Positions 8,935-18,602 of a stretch of 36,293 nt of DNA are shown here, in pieces. This stretch comes from Actinomycetota bacterium. GTDB lineage: Bacteria > Actinomycetota > Acidimicrobiia > Acidimicrobiales > Ilumatobacteraceae. The stretch covers positions 1 to 36,293 of the forward strand of contig JAPKZV010000022.1 of assembly GCA_026393585.1 (NCBI GenBank). The letters run 5' to 3'. The stretch's first letter is position 1. Each line of letters starts with the position of its first letter. The notes below the pieces were generated by a model. The model made no database searches. It was not told the origin of the DNA and saw only the letters and a program-made list of their open reading frames with translations. Both the position numbers and the translations under genes were made by a program.

Positions 8935-10944
8935 ATGAGCAACTTGCCCCCGCCACCACCCCCCTCGCAGCTTCCCGGAAACACCCCCTCATCACCGCAG
9001 AAAAATGGTCGCCAGCCTCGCAAGAGCCCGTTCAATGCCAAGCGCAACAACCCCGACCCCACGGCACCGAAGTCGGGCAAACAACAACTTCCCAAATGGG
9101 CAGTGTGGCTCATTGCTGTGGGTGCTCTTGCGCTCGTTTTCGGGCCTCGCTTTATTCCCACAAAGAATTCCGAGAAACTCACCTATACCGAGTTCCTCTC
9201 GCAGGTTCGCCTCGGCAAGGTCGACAAAGTTTCCATTAACAACATCACCAACGTGTTGTCAGGAACCTTGAGCGACGGACGCAAGTTCACCACCACTGGT
9301 GCCCCCATCCTCAGCGATGCCGACGAGAAACTCTTGAAAGACCAAGGTGTCGACTACAACTACAAAACACCACAGGCCAACTGGTTCACCAGCCTCTTGC
9401 CTATTTTGTTGCCGTTCTTTCTCATCATCGGCATTTTCATGTTCATGCAACGCCGCGCGATGGGCCAAGCAGGAAACATCATGTCTATTGGCCGCAGCCG
9501 CGCCAAAACATATAACGCCGACAAACCTTCCACCACCTTTGCCGATGTTGCTGGTTATGAAGGCGTCAAAATGGAAATCAAAGAAGTGGTCGACTTCTTG
9601 CGCATGCCTGAACAGTTCAAAGAAATTGGTGCACGTATTCCCAAGGGCATTTTGCTCGTTGGCCCTCCAGGAACAGGAAAAACACTCTTTGCTCGTGCAG
9701 TAGCTGGCGAAGCTGGAGTGGGTTTCTTGTCTGTCACCGGTTCAGACTTCATGGAAATGTTCGTTGGCGTTGGCGCAAGTCGCGTACGCGACCTCTTCCA
9801 ACAAGCTCGCAAAATGGGCCGCGCCATTATTTTCATCGACGAAATCGACTCCATTGGCCGCAAGCGCGGAGCCGGACTCGGTGGTGGGCACGACGAGCGT
9901 GAACAAACACTCAACCAAATGCTCGCCGAAATGGACGGCTTTGAAACAAGTGAAGGCATCGTCATCATGGCGGCCACCAACCGCCCCGACGTACTCGACC
10001 CCGCACTGTTACGCCCGGGTCGCTTCGACCGCTCCATCATTGTGCCGTTGCCTGAATACGAAGAGCGCCTTGCCATCTTGAAGGTTCACTCACGCGACAA
10101 GCGCATGGCCCCCGAGGTCAGCTTGGAAACTATGGCTCGCGCTACTCCTGGTATGAGCGGTGCCGACCTTGCCAACTTGGTCAACGAGGCTGCTCTGTTT
10201 GCCGTGCGCCGTGGTGGAAAACAAGTTGAACACGTCGACTTTGAAAATGCACGTGACCGCGTTGTCTTGGGTGCGAGTCGCGAAAGCCTTGTACTCAACG
10301 CCGACGAGAAAAAAGCAACGGCATACCACGAAGGCGGCCACGCAGTTCTCGCATCAGTACTTCCCCACAGCGACCCGCTTCATAAGGTCACCATTTTGCC
10401 GCGCGGTATGGCTCTGGGCGTTACCTGGACCCTGCCCGAAGAACGCCACACCTATTCAAAGGAATACTTTGAAGACATCATTTGCAAAGCAATGGGTGGC
10501 CGAGTTGCCGAGATGATGGTCTTTGGCAACTTAAATAGTGGCGCAGCAAACGACCTCGAACAAGCAACTGGCATTGCTCGGCGCATGGTGCGCGAATGGG
10601 GAATGAGCGAAGCAGTTGGCCCCATGGCGTGGAATAGTCAGCAACAAGTGTTTCTTGGCGAAGACCTCATGACCAGTGGTCGCGAATACAGCGACGACAC
10701 TGCCAAGTTGGTCGACGGAGAAATTGCGCGCATCTTGCGCGCCCAAGAAACTCGCGCTCGTGAGGTTCTCACCAAACACCGTCGCGGTCTCGACCTTGTG
10801 GCGCAGCGCTTGCTGGAAGAAGAGACCATCGACGGGCCAGCAGTATTGCGCCTTGTTCAACAGGGCTTAAGCGAATCTGCTTCTCAGTCACCTTCAACAA
10901 CGGGCGAAGTCGCACAATCTGACACTACTCGCGAACCTGGCTGA
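8935..10944 (+). CDS. ftsH: ATP-dependent zinc metalloprotease FtsH
   Basis: Membrane-anchored AAA+ protease that degrades misassembled membrane proteins and selected regulators. The 669-residue protein has a Pro- and Lys-rich cytoplasmic N-tail, a first span (about residues 57-75), an extracytoplasmic domain, a second span ([18 protein letters not shown], about 160-177), the AAA module with Walker A GPPGTGKT (about 243), Walker [12 protein letters not shown] (about 297) and RPGRFDR (about 360), and the protease domain with zinc motif HEGGH (about 465) and a third ligand Asp in [11 protein letters not shown] (about 539). HEGGH replaces the common HEAGH but keeps HExxH. ATG 8935 has GAGGG four bases upstream. 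Its last 61 nt overlap the convergent thioredoxin-like gene. Confidence 0.97.
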   Translation: MSNLPPPPPPSQLPGNTPSSPQKNGRQPRKSPFNAKRNNPDPTAPKSGKQQLPKWAVWLIAVGALALVFGPRFIPTKNSEKLTYTEFLSQVRLGKVDKVSINNITNVLSGTLSDGRKFTTTGAPILSDADEKLLKDQGVDYNYKTPQANWFTSLLPILLPFFLIIGIFMFMQRRAMGQAGNIMSIGRSRAKTYNADKPSTTFADVAGYEGVKMEIKEVVDFLRMPEQFKEIGARIPKGILLVGPPGTGKTLFARAVAGEAGVGFLSVTGSDFMEMFVGVGASRVRDLFQQARKMGRAIIFIDEIDSIGRKRGAGLGGGHDEREQTLNQMLAEMDGFETSEGIVIMAATNRPDVLDPALLRPGRFDRSIIVPLPEYEERLAILKVHSRDKRMAPEVSLETMARATPGMSGADLANLVNEAALFAVRRGGKQVEHVDFENARDRVVLGASRESLVLNADEKKATAYHEGGHAVLASVLPHSDPLHKVTILPRGMALGVTWTLPEERHTYSKEYFEDIICKAMGGRVAEMMVFGNLNSGAANDLEQATGIARRMVREWGMSEAVGPMAWNSQQQVFLGEDLMTSGREYSDDTAKLVDGEIARILRAQETRAREVLTKHRRGLDLVAQRLLEEETIDGPAVLRLVQQGLSESASQSPSTTGEVAQSDTTREPG

Positions 10945-11345
10945 CGAATTTCAGCAACACCGGCCCACAAGTCGGTCGCCGATACGGGTCCAATAAAACT
11001 TCCACGCACCACCCCATCTACGTCGGCAACGACAACGGTGGGAACTGCATCGATGCCATAACGATCGTGCAAGTCTTTGCGATCGGGGTACTCCACATTC
11101 ACTACTGCAACTTGAGCGGTCGCTAATGCTTGAGCTTTTGCCACCACGTCAACACACGTAGCACACGTAGCCGACGAGAAAACAGCCACTAACCACTGCG
11201 CCCCAGGCTGGGCGAAATCGCTTCTGTCGACCTGTGCGGGCACTTCCATTTTGGGCTGCGTCGGGGCTTGAGGCTTACGACGTTGCAAAAACTGGGCAAG
11301 TGCCGCCGCAACTGCAACCACCGCCACAACCACAATGAGTTTCAC
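10884..11345 (-). CDS. Membrane-anchored thioredoxin-like protein
   Basis: A 153-residue protein with an N-terminal signal-anchor (residues 1-21), a short linker with Pro and Gln, then a thioredoxin fold: the redox motif ATCATCVD (CxxC), the beta strand VAVVNVEYPD, and the cis-proline region GIDAVPTVVV. It is likely an extracytoplasmic thiol-disulfide protein, though the active site CATC is not one of the classical CGPC or CPHC forms. GTG 11345 follows AAGGTGGGG, a strong ribosome binding site. The 3' end (last 61 nt, encoding the C-tail beyond the fold) is antisense to the end of ftsH. Partner and substrate are unknown. Confidence 0.85.
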   Translation of the reverse strand: MKLIVVVAVVAVAAALAQFLQRRKPQAPTQPKMEVPAQVDRSDFAQPGAQWLVAVFSSATCATCVDVVAKAQALATAQVAVVNVEYPDRKDLHDRYGIDAVPTVVVADVDGVVRGSFIGPVSATDLWAGVAEIRQPGSRVVSDCATSPVVEGD

Positions 11346-11428
11346 GCCCCCACCTTATGCATTTTCCATTTAGGGCCACGAATTAATGTAGGGTCGCGCT
11401 ACCTACTTTTTAGAGAAAGAGTTATCTC

Positions 11429-12226
11429 ATGCTTGAAGGATTCCTCGCCTTTCCACTATGGCTCATCGTGCTCATCAGCATTGGCATTCCAGTACTGATT
11501 GTTATTCCTATTGTGAAGGCAATCTTTAATGCACGTATTCAGGCTGAAGGCGACGACACCGAAGGTCTAGTTGCTGTATTTGGTTTTATTGGTACTGCTT
11601 TCACCTTGCTGCTGGCATTCATCATTGTGAACGTCTGGAGCGACCAGGTTTCTGCTCAAAATATTCTTTTCGATGAAACCACTACTTTGGAATCAATCAT
11701 TGTCGAAACACGAGCATTCGACCCAGAACTTGCACCAGAAATCAAAGGTCTGATCATTGACTACCTCGAAGATGTGCGTAAATACGAAATTGATTCTGTG
11801 GCACCAGCAGGAGGCGACCCTCGTGCAGAAGAGGCATTTGAGAAACTTCTTGAAGAGTTCAACGTCTTAGAAAAAGACTTAGAAAGCGACGACGAGAAAA
11901 AAGCTGAAGCACAAACGATGCTCGAAGAGGTAAAGCAACTTGTTGACGACCGCGAAAACCGCGTGAGCAGTGCTTCTGGATCTCTTGATGCCATGACCAC
12001 ATTGGTATGTGTTGTTCTGGCATTACTCACTGTTCTCACCATGGCGCTTCTCCCTGCTCCTAGCCGACGTTGGATCAAGTGGGTGCAATCGTTAGGAGTT
12101 GCAGTCGCTGTTGGACTTGTGATGTCACTCGTGTTCTACATTGCATCAGACGCCTACACAAGCAAGGCTGAAGATCAGCAAATTAAACGCGTGGAGCTTG
12201 CTCTGGAAATGCAAATGGCTGACTAA
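11429..12226 (+). CDS. DUF4239 (bestrophin-like) membrane protein
   Basis: A 265-residue protein with two N-terminal spans (about residues 7-30 and 45-67), a cytoplasmic or periplasmic helical region rich in Glu, Asp and Lys (about 75-180; the part around 130-175 looks coiled-coil), and two C-terminal spans (about 187-207 and 217-240). This 2+2 layout with FDETTTLESIIVETRAF and the late VCVVLALLTVLTMALLP matches DUF4239, distantly related to bestrophin channels. No function is established. AGAAAGAG lies 7 nt before the ATG. It ends 5 nt before the convergent DUF5719 gene. The 83-bp gap upstream, shared with the thioredoxin-like gene, must carry divergent promoters. Confidence 0.82.
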   Translation: MLEGFLAFPLWLIVLISIGIPVLIVIPIVKAIFNARIQAEGDDTEGLVAVFGFIGTAFTLLLAFIIVNVWSDQVSAQNILFDETTTLESIIVETRAFDPELAPEIKGLIIDYLEDVRKYEIDSVAPAGGDPRAEEAFEKLLEEFNVLEKDLESDDEKKAEAQTMLEEVKQLVDDRENRVSSASGSLDAMTTLVCVVLALLTVLTMALLPAPSRRWIKWVQSLGVAVAVGLVMSLVFYIASDAYTSKAEDQQIKRVELALEMQMAD

Positions 12227-12231
12227 GAGTT

Positions 12232-13683
12232 TTATTTCACCGGTAAGGCAGAAACAAGATCTCTTCCCTTCACACCAAACGTGCGGGGAAGAGAACGCAC
12301 CACTATGAGATCTTGCGTAGAAACAACTTGCAACTGCCCCAGCACCACACCTTCAGGCAAAGCCACATAGCGCGTTGCACCAGGCTCTACGACAATTGCG
12401 TCTAAGCCAGCAATGGGTAACGCACCTGCCGGGCCCACACCTTCAATGCGGGCATTGGCTTGCAATGCGGTCACATTGGAGAGGGCAATGGCATCGGTTG
12501 TTCCGGGCGCAATGGGTGACGGAATGGCCCACTGCTTTGCAGCCATCACAAAGGGCACCCCAAGGTCAACAGTGGTTGCCATCGACTTTTCCAGCTGACG
12601 AGTGGAGACATGTTCCACCACTATGCCTGTTCCTTCGAGAACTGAGAACGACACCGTGAATCGATTCTCTGTTAACCCGGCGATATTCGACATGGCAAGA
12701 GACACTACGCGGTGTGCCGGCACAGTGAGGTTGAGTGGCGCAACACCTACCCCACCTTCACCAGAAAACAGTGCAACAACTTTTGCTTCGTCTTGCGTTG
12801 GGTTGAACACAATAATTTGCTCGTTGGGCTTCCCACGGTAGTCACCCGTTGTCAGCCACCAGTCGGTGGCAACTTCTGGAGCACCTAATTTCAACGAATA
12901 ACCCAAGCGCCCAGTGCCTAAATAATGTTGCGCACGTGCTGCAACAAAAGTTCCGCTTACGGCGCGTAGTTCTACGCCCACAAGGTCTTCGCCACGAGCG
13001 CCTTGGCTTGCAATATCGAGCACACGTAATGAATGTGGCGGCAGAACATAACCTTGCAGTGCGGAAGGTTGACGTTCTCCATCTTTCGTCACGAAGCGCA
13101 CGTTAATTACTGTTGCATCAGGCAATGGATTCGTTAAGAGAAGATCTTCTTTACTATCGCTCGCAGTAAAACCATCGGCAAAAAACCACTGCGTCGAGGG
13201 CTGACTCACACACGGCTGGGTTGAGTCGCCGGCTGGATATATAGCTCGCTGTTCAACCGATGTTCCCTCACCGCCAGCAAGTTCTACCAATGCACTGACA
13301 TATGCCCCACTGGCACCTTCGCTGAAGTTATAAACGAGAGAATCGCGCGGCGGAACAAGTATGGAAACAATCTCAGGATCATTATCTGTTGCATAGCGCG
13401 TCACCACACCTTGAACTTCAGTATCGGTGGGGTTGGAAATAGTGATGGTTCCGCCATAGTCGTTTCCTGCGTAGGCATCGCCGCCTAGTGGCACACCAGG
13501 GCAGTACCAAGAACTACTAATTGCTGCGATATTCGCTACGTGCGGAAAAGCTTGCTGCACCTTGGCTGGAGCATCATTGACTTCCTGGCTAACTGCACTT
13601 TTGCCTGACTCTGACAGCAGCATAACTCCGGCTGCGCAAGCGGCAACCACAGCCAACGACACCAGTCGACGCCATGTCTTCAT
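12232..13683 (-). CDS. DUF5719-family exported protein
   Basis: A 483-residue protein with an N-terminal signal sequence or anchor (MKTWRRLVSLAVVAACAAGVMLL) followed by beta-rich sequence. The diagnostic stretch SSSWYCPGVPLGGDAYAG at about residues 56-73, followed by ITISNPTDTEVQG, and later a second W...ADGFTASDSKEDLLLTNP repeat, are features of DUF5719, an actinobacterial family found beside large glycosyltransferase genes. Two or three similar beta modules of about 120 residues seem to follow each other. Its ATG overlaps the stop of the 1055-aa glycosyltransferase gene (ATGA), so the two are translationally coupled. I infer a cell-surface role in glycan assembly; the exact role is unknown. 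Confidence 0.85.
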   Translation of the reverse strand: MKTWRRLVSLAVVAACAAGVMLLSESGKSAVSQEVNDAPAKVQQAFPHVANIAAISSSWYCPGVPLGGDAYAGNDYGGTITISNPTDTEVQGVVTRYATDNDPEIVSILVPPRDSLVYNFSEGASGAYVSALVELAGGEGTSVEQRAIYPAGDSTQPCVSQPSTQWFFADGFTASDSKEDLLLTNPLPDATVINVRFVTKDGERQPSALQGYVLPPHSLRVLDIASQGARGEDLVGVELRAVSGTFVAARAQHYLGTGRLGYSLKLGAPEVATDWWLTTGDYRGKPNEQIIVFNPTQDEAKVVALFSGEGGVGVAPLNLTVPAHRVVSLAMSNIAGLTENRFTVSFSVLEGTGIVVEHVSTRQLEKSMATTVDLGVPFVMAAKQWAIPSPIAPGTTDAIALSNVTALQANARIEGVGPAGALPIAGLDAIVVEPGATRYVALPEGVVLGQLQVVSTQDLIVVRSLPRTFGVKGRDLVSALPVK

Positions 13684-16600
13684 TGCCCACCACCACCAAA
13701 GGAAATGTCACGGGCATCTGAACTCAAAGAAACTTCACTGAGGCGCCTGCGCCTGAAACGAAGGCCAAGAGCGAAAAACACGGCAAACACCCACATTGCA
13801 AACTGAGCAATGACGAGCAGCACATGCGTCAATGGTCGCGAGAAGGCAAGCGTTGCAACTGTATTTGCAGGCACATCGGCAGGAATATCGAAAGCCTGAA
13901 TTGCGCCAAATGCTGGACGCGAGAGCACTTCTTGATTCTTGATCTCTAGACGCCAACGCGATGAAGAAGGAATGGCTGCGCTTACTGTTCCACCGCCAAC
14001 ATTGAGTTTTTGCGTTGCACGACCAGGGATGAAACCAGTTTTTGCTGGTGTTGCACCACGCAGGTCAGACAACACGAGTGCTTCATTGCCTGCATTCTTA
14101 CTTGCCACAATGCCAGCTTCAGTAAGTTGCGCAAGCGTCGGTGCCCACGCAACGTTTTCATAAATAACTAAATCGCTGGCAAAGTATTGACGACGAAAAT
14201 CGAGCTGAACCTCTAGCGCGCTCATCAGACCCTGCGGAAGCGGCAATGGTTGCGCACGAGTACTTCGTGACCCGTCAATGAGTGGCACCACGATGTAGCG
14301 CACTCCGAGCGGTGCGAGCAAGCGGCCAATGCGTGGTGTGTTACCTTCGCTCAGGTCTTGCAAAGTATTTTCTAGTGAAACAACTGCAGAGGTTCTTTTC
14401 GCAGCCCACTGGTTGTACAAAGTCGCAGCACCGTCATCGGTAATGGCGTATCCCAACTGCACAGTGTCTTTTGCGCCAAAGGGAACTGTGCGTGGAGCTG
14501 CAGGCAACAGTTGCGGGTTACCTAAATACAAAATGCGATAGTCGCCCTCAGCGGGGTTCTTCTGTAGTTGCGACAACAAACTTGACAACGAAGAGGACGG
14601 CTGGTTCCAGCGCCCATTTGCCGCGTTTACGGCCAGAGGGAATGCTCCTACTGCGATGGCGCACAGCGCCAACACGCTCGCGGGTTGCTGCCAGCCGAAC
14701 TTACGACCCTTTACGTCTACATCGAAAGCTTCCACCGCAGAGACGGCTCCGAGCGCAAGACCCAATGCCACCACTGTGAGAAGCACAGCAGGGTCGGGCA
14801 TGGCTGCATTCACCGCACGGGTATCGCCCACTACTGCAAAACCAAGGAACACCACAACAAACGTTGCACCACGTAACGCAAGCACGAAACGCTCACCACG
14901 CGCAGTGCCAAGACTTATGACAAGTACGAAGAAATACAACAGAGCAAACGTTGCTAGGTGAAAGCGCCCAAAATCGAAACTTGCCAGTTCCTTGAGGCCC
15001 TTTTGCATTCCTACACCCGAGTCGAAACCAACAATTGTTTGCCACCAGTTGCTATTGACGTAGTTGCTCAGCCACATGAGTTGCAGCAGTAATGCGCTGA
15101 CAATACCCACGCCGAAGATGCTCGCTGCTCCTCGAACTGATGTTGTTCCACCCGAAACGATGCCGCCCAGCCACCACAGACCAAAGAGCACAACACACAC
15201 AGGAAGAAAGGAAGACTCAAAAGCCGCAACAACACCAATTACAAGACCGAGTCGCACACCTTGCCGCGCAATATCACTTGCACGTGCCGTATCGACATGA
15301 CGTGCAGTATTAAACGCTGCAATGACCCAGGGAAGAGCTGCAAAGCAAGCGAGTGCGCCCCACCGCCCTGTTGCAATGCATTCGTATCCGATGGGCAAAG
15401 CAAGGTAAGTAACAACTCCAGCAATGCGTGCTCGACTTGATGACACAGCAGCACTTGCATGCCACATCCCTATTGCCGCAACAAGTAACAGCCCCACAAT
15501 GGCAAGTGTTCGCAAAAGCGCCGGATTTCCTAAAGAGAAAAATGAGGCAACGGCAACCAGTGCGGTTCCTGTTGGAGCAGGCGATAACGAACCAAAACCT
15601 GCTGGCCACCAACCCAATCGATACGCCGCCGCCAACGAACGCCACGATTCGGTAAAGGGCACAAACTGACCAATATTTGCTACTCCGCGGAAAAAGAGTT
15701 GACGACTTCCTACCAGCACTATTGCAGCAAGCATGCAACCAACAACAACGGAAAAACGCTGACGGCGCTCTCGTTCTTTGGCAACCACAAATGACTCGCG
15801 TCGACGCGCTTCATTTTCGGCGCGACGTAAGCGCAAAAAGTTTGTGGCGCGAGCACTGCCACGCACCTGCAAGTCGCGCACTTCAGCATCGTTTACGAGT
15901 CGTGATTGCTGCACCGCGCGGCGCCGTTTTGCAATAGAACCGAACTGCAATACACCACCGCATGTGGCACGAAGTGCCGCTACTCCTTGTTTCCATTTTC
16001 CGGTTGCAATAGCTATGGGAAGCTCTAACAGTGACAGCCCGAGCATTTGGAAAAAGACGGGCAAGAGTCGCGCGCCAGAAGTACACGACAAAACTGTTGC
16101 CACCCGATGAGTTTCACTCATTGTGGTGAGCTCAATGAGTGGTTGACGAGACGTGAAATTTTCACGGTGTCGCGCAACTGCACTTGGCACTACAACAACA
16201 CGGCCGCCGGTGAGATGCACGCGCCAACACAGGTCCATCTCTTCGCCACCAAAGGTGATGCCAGGATGAAAACCACCCAAGGTACGAAACAGGTCGGACC
16301 GCACGAGCAAGCAAGCGCTGGGCAAACAAAACACGTCGGCTACTGCGTCGTGTTGTTGTTGATCTTTTTCTCCTGGAAGCACAATGGGGTCAATTTCGCC
16401 GCAACGGTCGACGCCCATTCCCACATGTTGCAAAAGCGATGTGTCGTCCCACTGCACAAGCTTTGGGCCCACCACGGCCGCATTGGAACGCGATAGTTCG
16501 GTGACGAGTTCACTCACCGCATTGCTGGCAAGACACACATCGTCGTGCAAAAAGAGAAAGAGACCGTTGTCGCCTTCCACCAAACGGGCTGCGGCATTTT

Positions 16601-16847
16601 GGGTTGGCCCATAACCAGGGTTACCTTCCACTTTGCGCACGGCAGCGAGTGGCAAATGCTGGGCAATATGGCTTTCGTAGGCTTGTCGCACCTCGTCGTC
16701 AGGCCCCACCAGGAAAAAGAGGTATTGGAGCGACTCGTAGTCTTGGCCCATCAAGCCAGCCACAACTTCGGCGAAGTCGCTACCTACTAGCCCTTCTGGC
16801 CCCACTGGGTCGCAGAACACCACCATCGATGCCACCACGGGTGGCAC
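13680..16847 (-). CDS. GT2 glycosyltransferase fused to a large multi-span membrane domain
   Basis: A 1055-residue fusion. Residues 1 to about 240 form a GT-A fold of family GT2: a nucleotide-binding start, the region GYGPTQNAAARL, the metal-binding motif LHDDV (about 100), and the acceptor/catalytic block FGGEEMDLCWRVHLTGG (about 195). A basic linker (about 320-365) leads to about twelve spans (365-735) whose first extracytoplasmic loop includes GWWPAGFGSLSPAPTG. A soluble extracytoplasmic domain follows (about 740-1000), with the pattern YRILYLGNPQLLP, and a final span ends in a basic tail. The second part resembles GT-C proteins such as actinobacterial arabinosyl- or mannosyltransferases; this is inference. 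The annotated start (ATG 16847) leaves a short N-terminal strand missing compared with many GT2 proteins, but no better start is visible. Confidence 0.87.
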   Translation of the reverse strand: MPPVVASMVVFCDPVGPEGLVGSDFAEVVAGLMGQDYESLQYLFFLVGPDDEVRQAYESHIAQHLPLAAVRKVEGNPGYGPTQNAAARLVEGDNGLFLFLHDDVCLASNAVSELVTELSRSNAAVVGPKLVQWDDTSLLQHVGMGVDRCGEIDPIVLPGEKDQQQHDAVADVFCLPSACLLVRSDLFRTLGGFHPGITFGGEEMDLCWRVHLTGGRVVVVPSAVARHRENFTSRQPLIELTTMSETHRVATVLSCTSGARLLPVFFQMLGLSLLELPIAIATGKWKQGVAALRATCGGVLQFGSIAKRRRAVQQSRLVNDAEVRDLQVRGSARATNFLRLRRAENEARRRESFVVAKERERRQRFSVVVGCMLAAIVLVGSRQLFFRGVANIGQFVPFTESWRSLAAAYRLGWWPAGFGSLSPAPTGTALVAVASFFSLGNPALLRTLAIVGLLLVAAIGMWHASAAVSSSRARIAGVVTYLALPIGYECIATGRWGALACFAALPWVIAAFNTARHVDTARASDIARQGVRLGLVIGVVAAFESSFLPVCVVLFGLWWLGGIVSGGTTSVRGAASIFGVGIVSALLLQLMWLSNYVNSNWWQTIVGFDSGVGMQKGLKELASFDFGRFHLATFALLYFFVLVISLGTARGERFVLALRGATFVVVFLGFAVVGDTRAVNAAMPDPAVLLTVVALGLALGAVSAVEAFDVDVKGRKFGWQQPASVLALCAIAVGAFPLAVNAANGRWNQPSSSLSSLLSQLQKNPAEGDYRILYLGNPQLLPAAPRTVPFGAKDTVQLGYAITDDGAATLYNQWAAKRTSAVVSLENTLQDLSEGNTPRIGRLLAPLGVRYIVVPLIDGSRSTRAQPLPLPQGLMSALEVQLDFRRQYFASDLVIYENVAWAPTLAQLTEAGIVASKNAGNEALVLSDLRGATPAKTGFIPGRATQKLNVGGGTVSAAIPSSSRWRLEIKNQEVLSRPAFGAIQAFDIPADVPANTVATLAFSRPLTHVLLVIAQFAMWVFAVFFALGLRFRRRRLSEVSLSSDARDISFGGGGQ

Positions 16848-16908
16848 CGCGTTGCCGTCGTTCGGCCACTGGTAAGAGGTGAAATCCGTGATGGAGTAAG
16901 GCTAGTAG

Positions 16909-16927
16909 GGAGTCCCGAAAAGGCTCC
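16909..16927 (+). repeat. Short imperfect hairpin in the divergent intergenic gap
   Basis: GGAG-T-CC CGAAAA GG-CTCC can form six base pairs with one bulged T, in the 93-bp gap between the GT2 fusion gene and the small hypothetical gene at 16941. It ends 14 nt before the GTG and has no U-tract, so it may sit in a leader or be chance. The rest of the gap holds no clear promoter consensus that I can defend. Confidence 0.25.
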
Positions 16928-16940
16928 TCCACTGCCCAAA

Positions 16941-17294
16941 GTGCTTGCAAAAGTTAGCAGTGCCAGATACCCTGACCTTGTGAATATTCCGAGCGACTTT
17001 CGCCTTCCTTCCTGGAAAGTACCCGTTGTCGACATTGATTTGTCAGAAATTGATGTGCCACACATTGCGGAAAAAGTGTCTGAATACGGCAAAGAGGCCC
17101 TGTACGTCACCGTGGGCACGGGAGTGCTCGCCTTTCAACAACTCCAAGTGCGTCGCCGTGAAGCAATGACCACGCTGCAAACAGAAAACCCCGAGCTCGC
17201 AACACATATGGCAGAAGTTGCTGATCATGCAAAAAGCATCGCAACACTTCTTTGTAACAAATTGAGCGAACGCTCACCACTGCGCAACAGCTAA
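16941..17294 (+). CDS. Small hypothetical protein upstream of flippase
   Basis: I do not recognise this 117-residue protein. It has an N-terminal region with alternating hydrophobic and acidic residues (VVDIDLSEIDVPHIAEKVSEYGKEAL), one moderately hydrophobic helix (YVTVGTGVLAFQQLQ, about residues 53-67), a basic stretch QVRRRE, then a helical C-terminus. The predicted helix-basic layout is reminiscent of small granule- or membrane-associated proteins, but no family can be named. It starts with GTG at 16941 and ends 21 nt before the flippase GTG, so co-transcription with the flippase gene is likely. Codon use resembles its neighbours and no overlapping ORF competes strongly, which supports it being real. 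Confidence 0.6.
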   Translation: MLAKVSSARYPDLVNIPSDFRLPSWKVPVVDIDLSEIDVPHIAEKVSEYGKEALYVTVGTGVLAFQQLQVRRREAMTTLQTENPELATHMAEVADHAKSIATLLCNKLSERSPLRNS

Positions 17295-17315
17295 CAGCAC
17301 TAGCCTGCAAGGTGC

Positions 17316-18581
17316 GTGAATAACAACGGTGCTAGCGAGAAGCGAACTCTCGACGAGAAAATTCCTCTTCCTGAAGGCACAGTTCCTGTTGGTGTTGGTC
17401 TTTTAGTTGCCGGCGTCGCAAGTTACGCATTTTTCAAAGTTGGCCAACAAGCACTGGGCCAGGAGAACTTCAAGCCCATCGTTGCATTGTGGTTCGCCAC
17501 CTTTGCCCTGGCACCAGGTTTTTTCATGCCCATTGAACAAGAGGTGGGTCGCGCACTCGCGCATCGACGTGCTCTTGGCCAAGGGGGTCTACCCGTTGTC
17601 CGTAAAATCATTCCGCTCACCGTTGGTCTTGCAGCAATAGTGAGTGCGCTTGTTCTTGCTGGCAGCCCATGGCTCACCAAAGATTTCTTTGAAGGCCACT
17701 GGCTAGTAACAGCAGCACTCATTTTGGCCTTTGTGGGATACGCACCTGCTCACTTGGCCCGTGGTATTTGTTCTGGTACCGGAAAATTTGTTGACTACGG
17801 CATCGTGATGGGGATGGACGGCGCTACGCGTATTGCCGGGTGCATTGCGTTGTGGCTCATTGGCGTGAAAGTAATTGGCGCCTACGCAATGGTTGTTGCT
17901 CTTGCCCCACTTCTCGGTGTTGCCATTGTCTATTTTCGTGGAGCACTCAGCACTGAAGATGGCGAACCCGCATCGTGGTCGGAAATTACTCCGAACCTCG
18001 GGTGGCTATTAGGTGGCTCCATCATGGCTGCGGCATTGGTGAACGCCGGCCCTATTGGCATGAACATTTTGGCCGATAGTTCAGAATCGGAACTCGTCAC
18101 CAAATTTGGTAACGGTGTATTGCTTGCTCGCGTTCCACTTTTTCTTTTCCAAGCAATTCAGGCCGCTCTTTTGCCACGGCTTGCTCGCCTTGCCGCACAT
18201 GGCGACCTCACTGAATTTCGCGTGGCCTTTCGCCACCTCACTTATGCAGTCATCGCCATCGGAGTAGTTGGCGTTGGTGGCTCTGCAATTGCTGGCCCAC
18301 CCATCTTGAAAGCCGTGTACCAAAGCGACCTCGACCGCCGCACACTCACGTTGTTGGCCCTCGGGAGCGCGTTGTACATGATGGCTTTAGCCACAGCACA
18401 AGCAGTAATTGCGTTGCATGGCCACAAGTGGGTCGCGCTGGGCTGGACTGTAGGAATGACCAGTTTTGTGCTCGCCACATGGCTCTCGAGCAACGACTTG
18501 TTCTTGCGAGTGGAATTTGCGTCGGTGGTGTCTTCCACACTTGCACTTTGTGTCTTTGCCTTTGCACTACGTAGAACTTGA
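17316..18581 (+). CDS. Polysaccharide flippase-like membrane protein
   Basis: A 421-residue protein with about twelve hydrophobic segments and short loops, no signal peptide, and the layout of the MVF/Wzx polysaccharide exporter group: PLPEGTVPVGVGLLVAGVASYAFFKVGQQALG at the start, a polar loop PIEQEVGRALAHRRALGQGG after span 2, and a central NAGPIGMNILADSSESELVTKFGNGVLLARVPLFLFQAIQAALLPRLARLAAHGD, which is the region around spans 7-8 in such flippases. The likely role is moving a lipid-linked glycan across the membrane; the substrate is not visible. Start is GTG 17316. It is convergent with gmd, with 21 nt between stops. The placement between envelope glycan genes on both sides supports the assignment. 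Confidence 0.8.
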   Translation: MNNNGASEKRTLDEKIPLPEGTVPVGVGLLVAGVASYAFFKVGQQALGQENFKPIVALWFATFALAPGFFMPIEQEVGRALAHRRALGQGGLPVVRKIIPLTVGLAAIVSALVLAGSPWLTKDFFEGHWLVTAALILAFVGYAPAHLARGICSGTGKFVDYGIVMGMDGATRIAGCIALWLIGVKVIGAYAMVVALAPLLGVAIVYFRGALSTEDGEPASWSEITPNLGWLLGGSIMAAALVNAGPIGMNILADSSESELVTKFGNGVLLARVPLFLFQAIQAALLPRLARLAAHGDLTEFRVAFRHLTYAVIAIGVVGVGGSAIAGPPILKAVYQSDLDRRTLTLLALGSALYMMALATAQAVIALHGHKWVALGWTVGMTSFVLATWLSSNDLFLRVEFASVVSSTLALCVFAFALRRT

Positions 18582-18602
18582 GGGCTAGTTCGCTCTTAAC
18601 AA

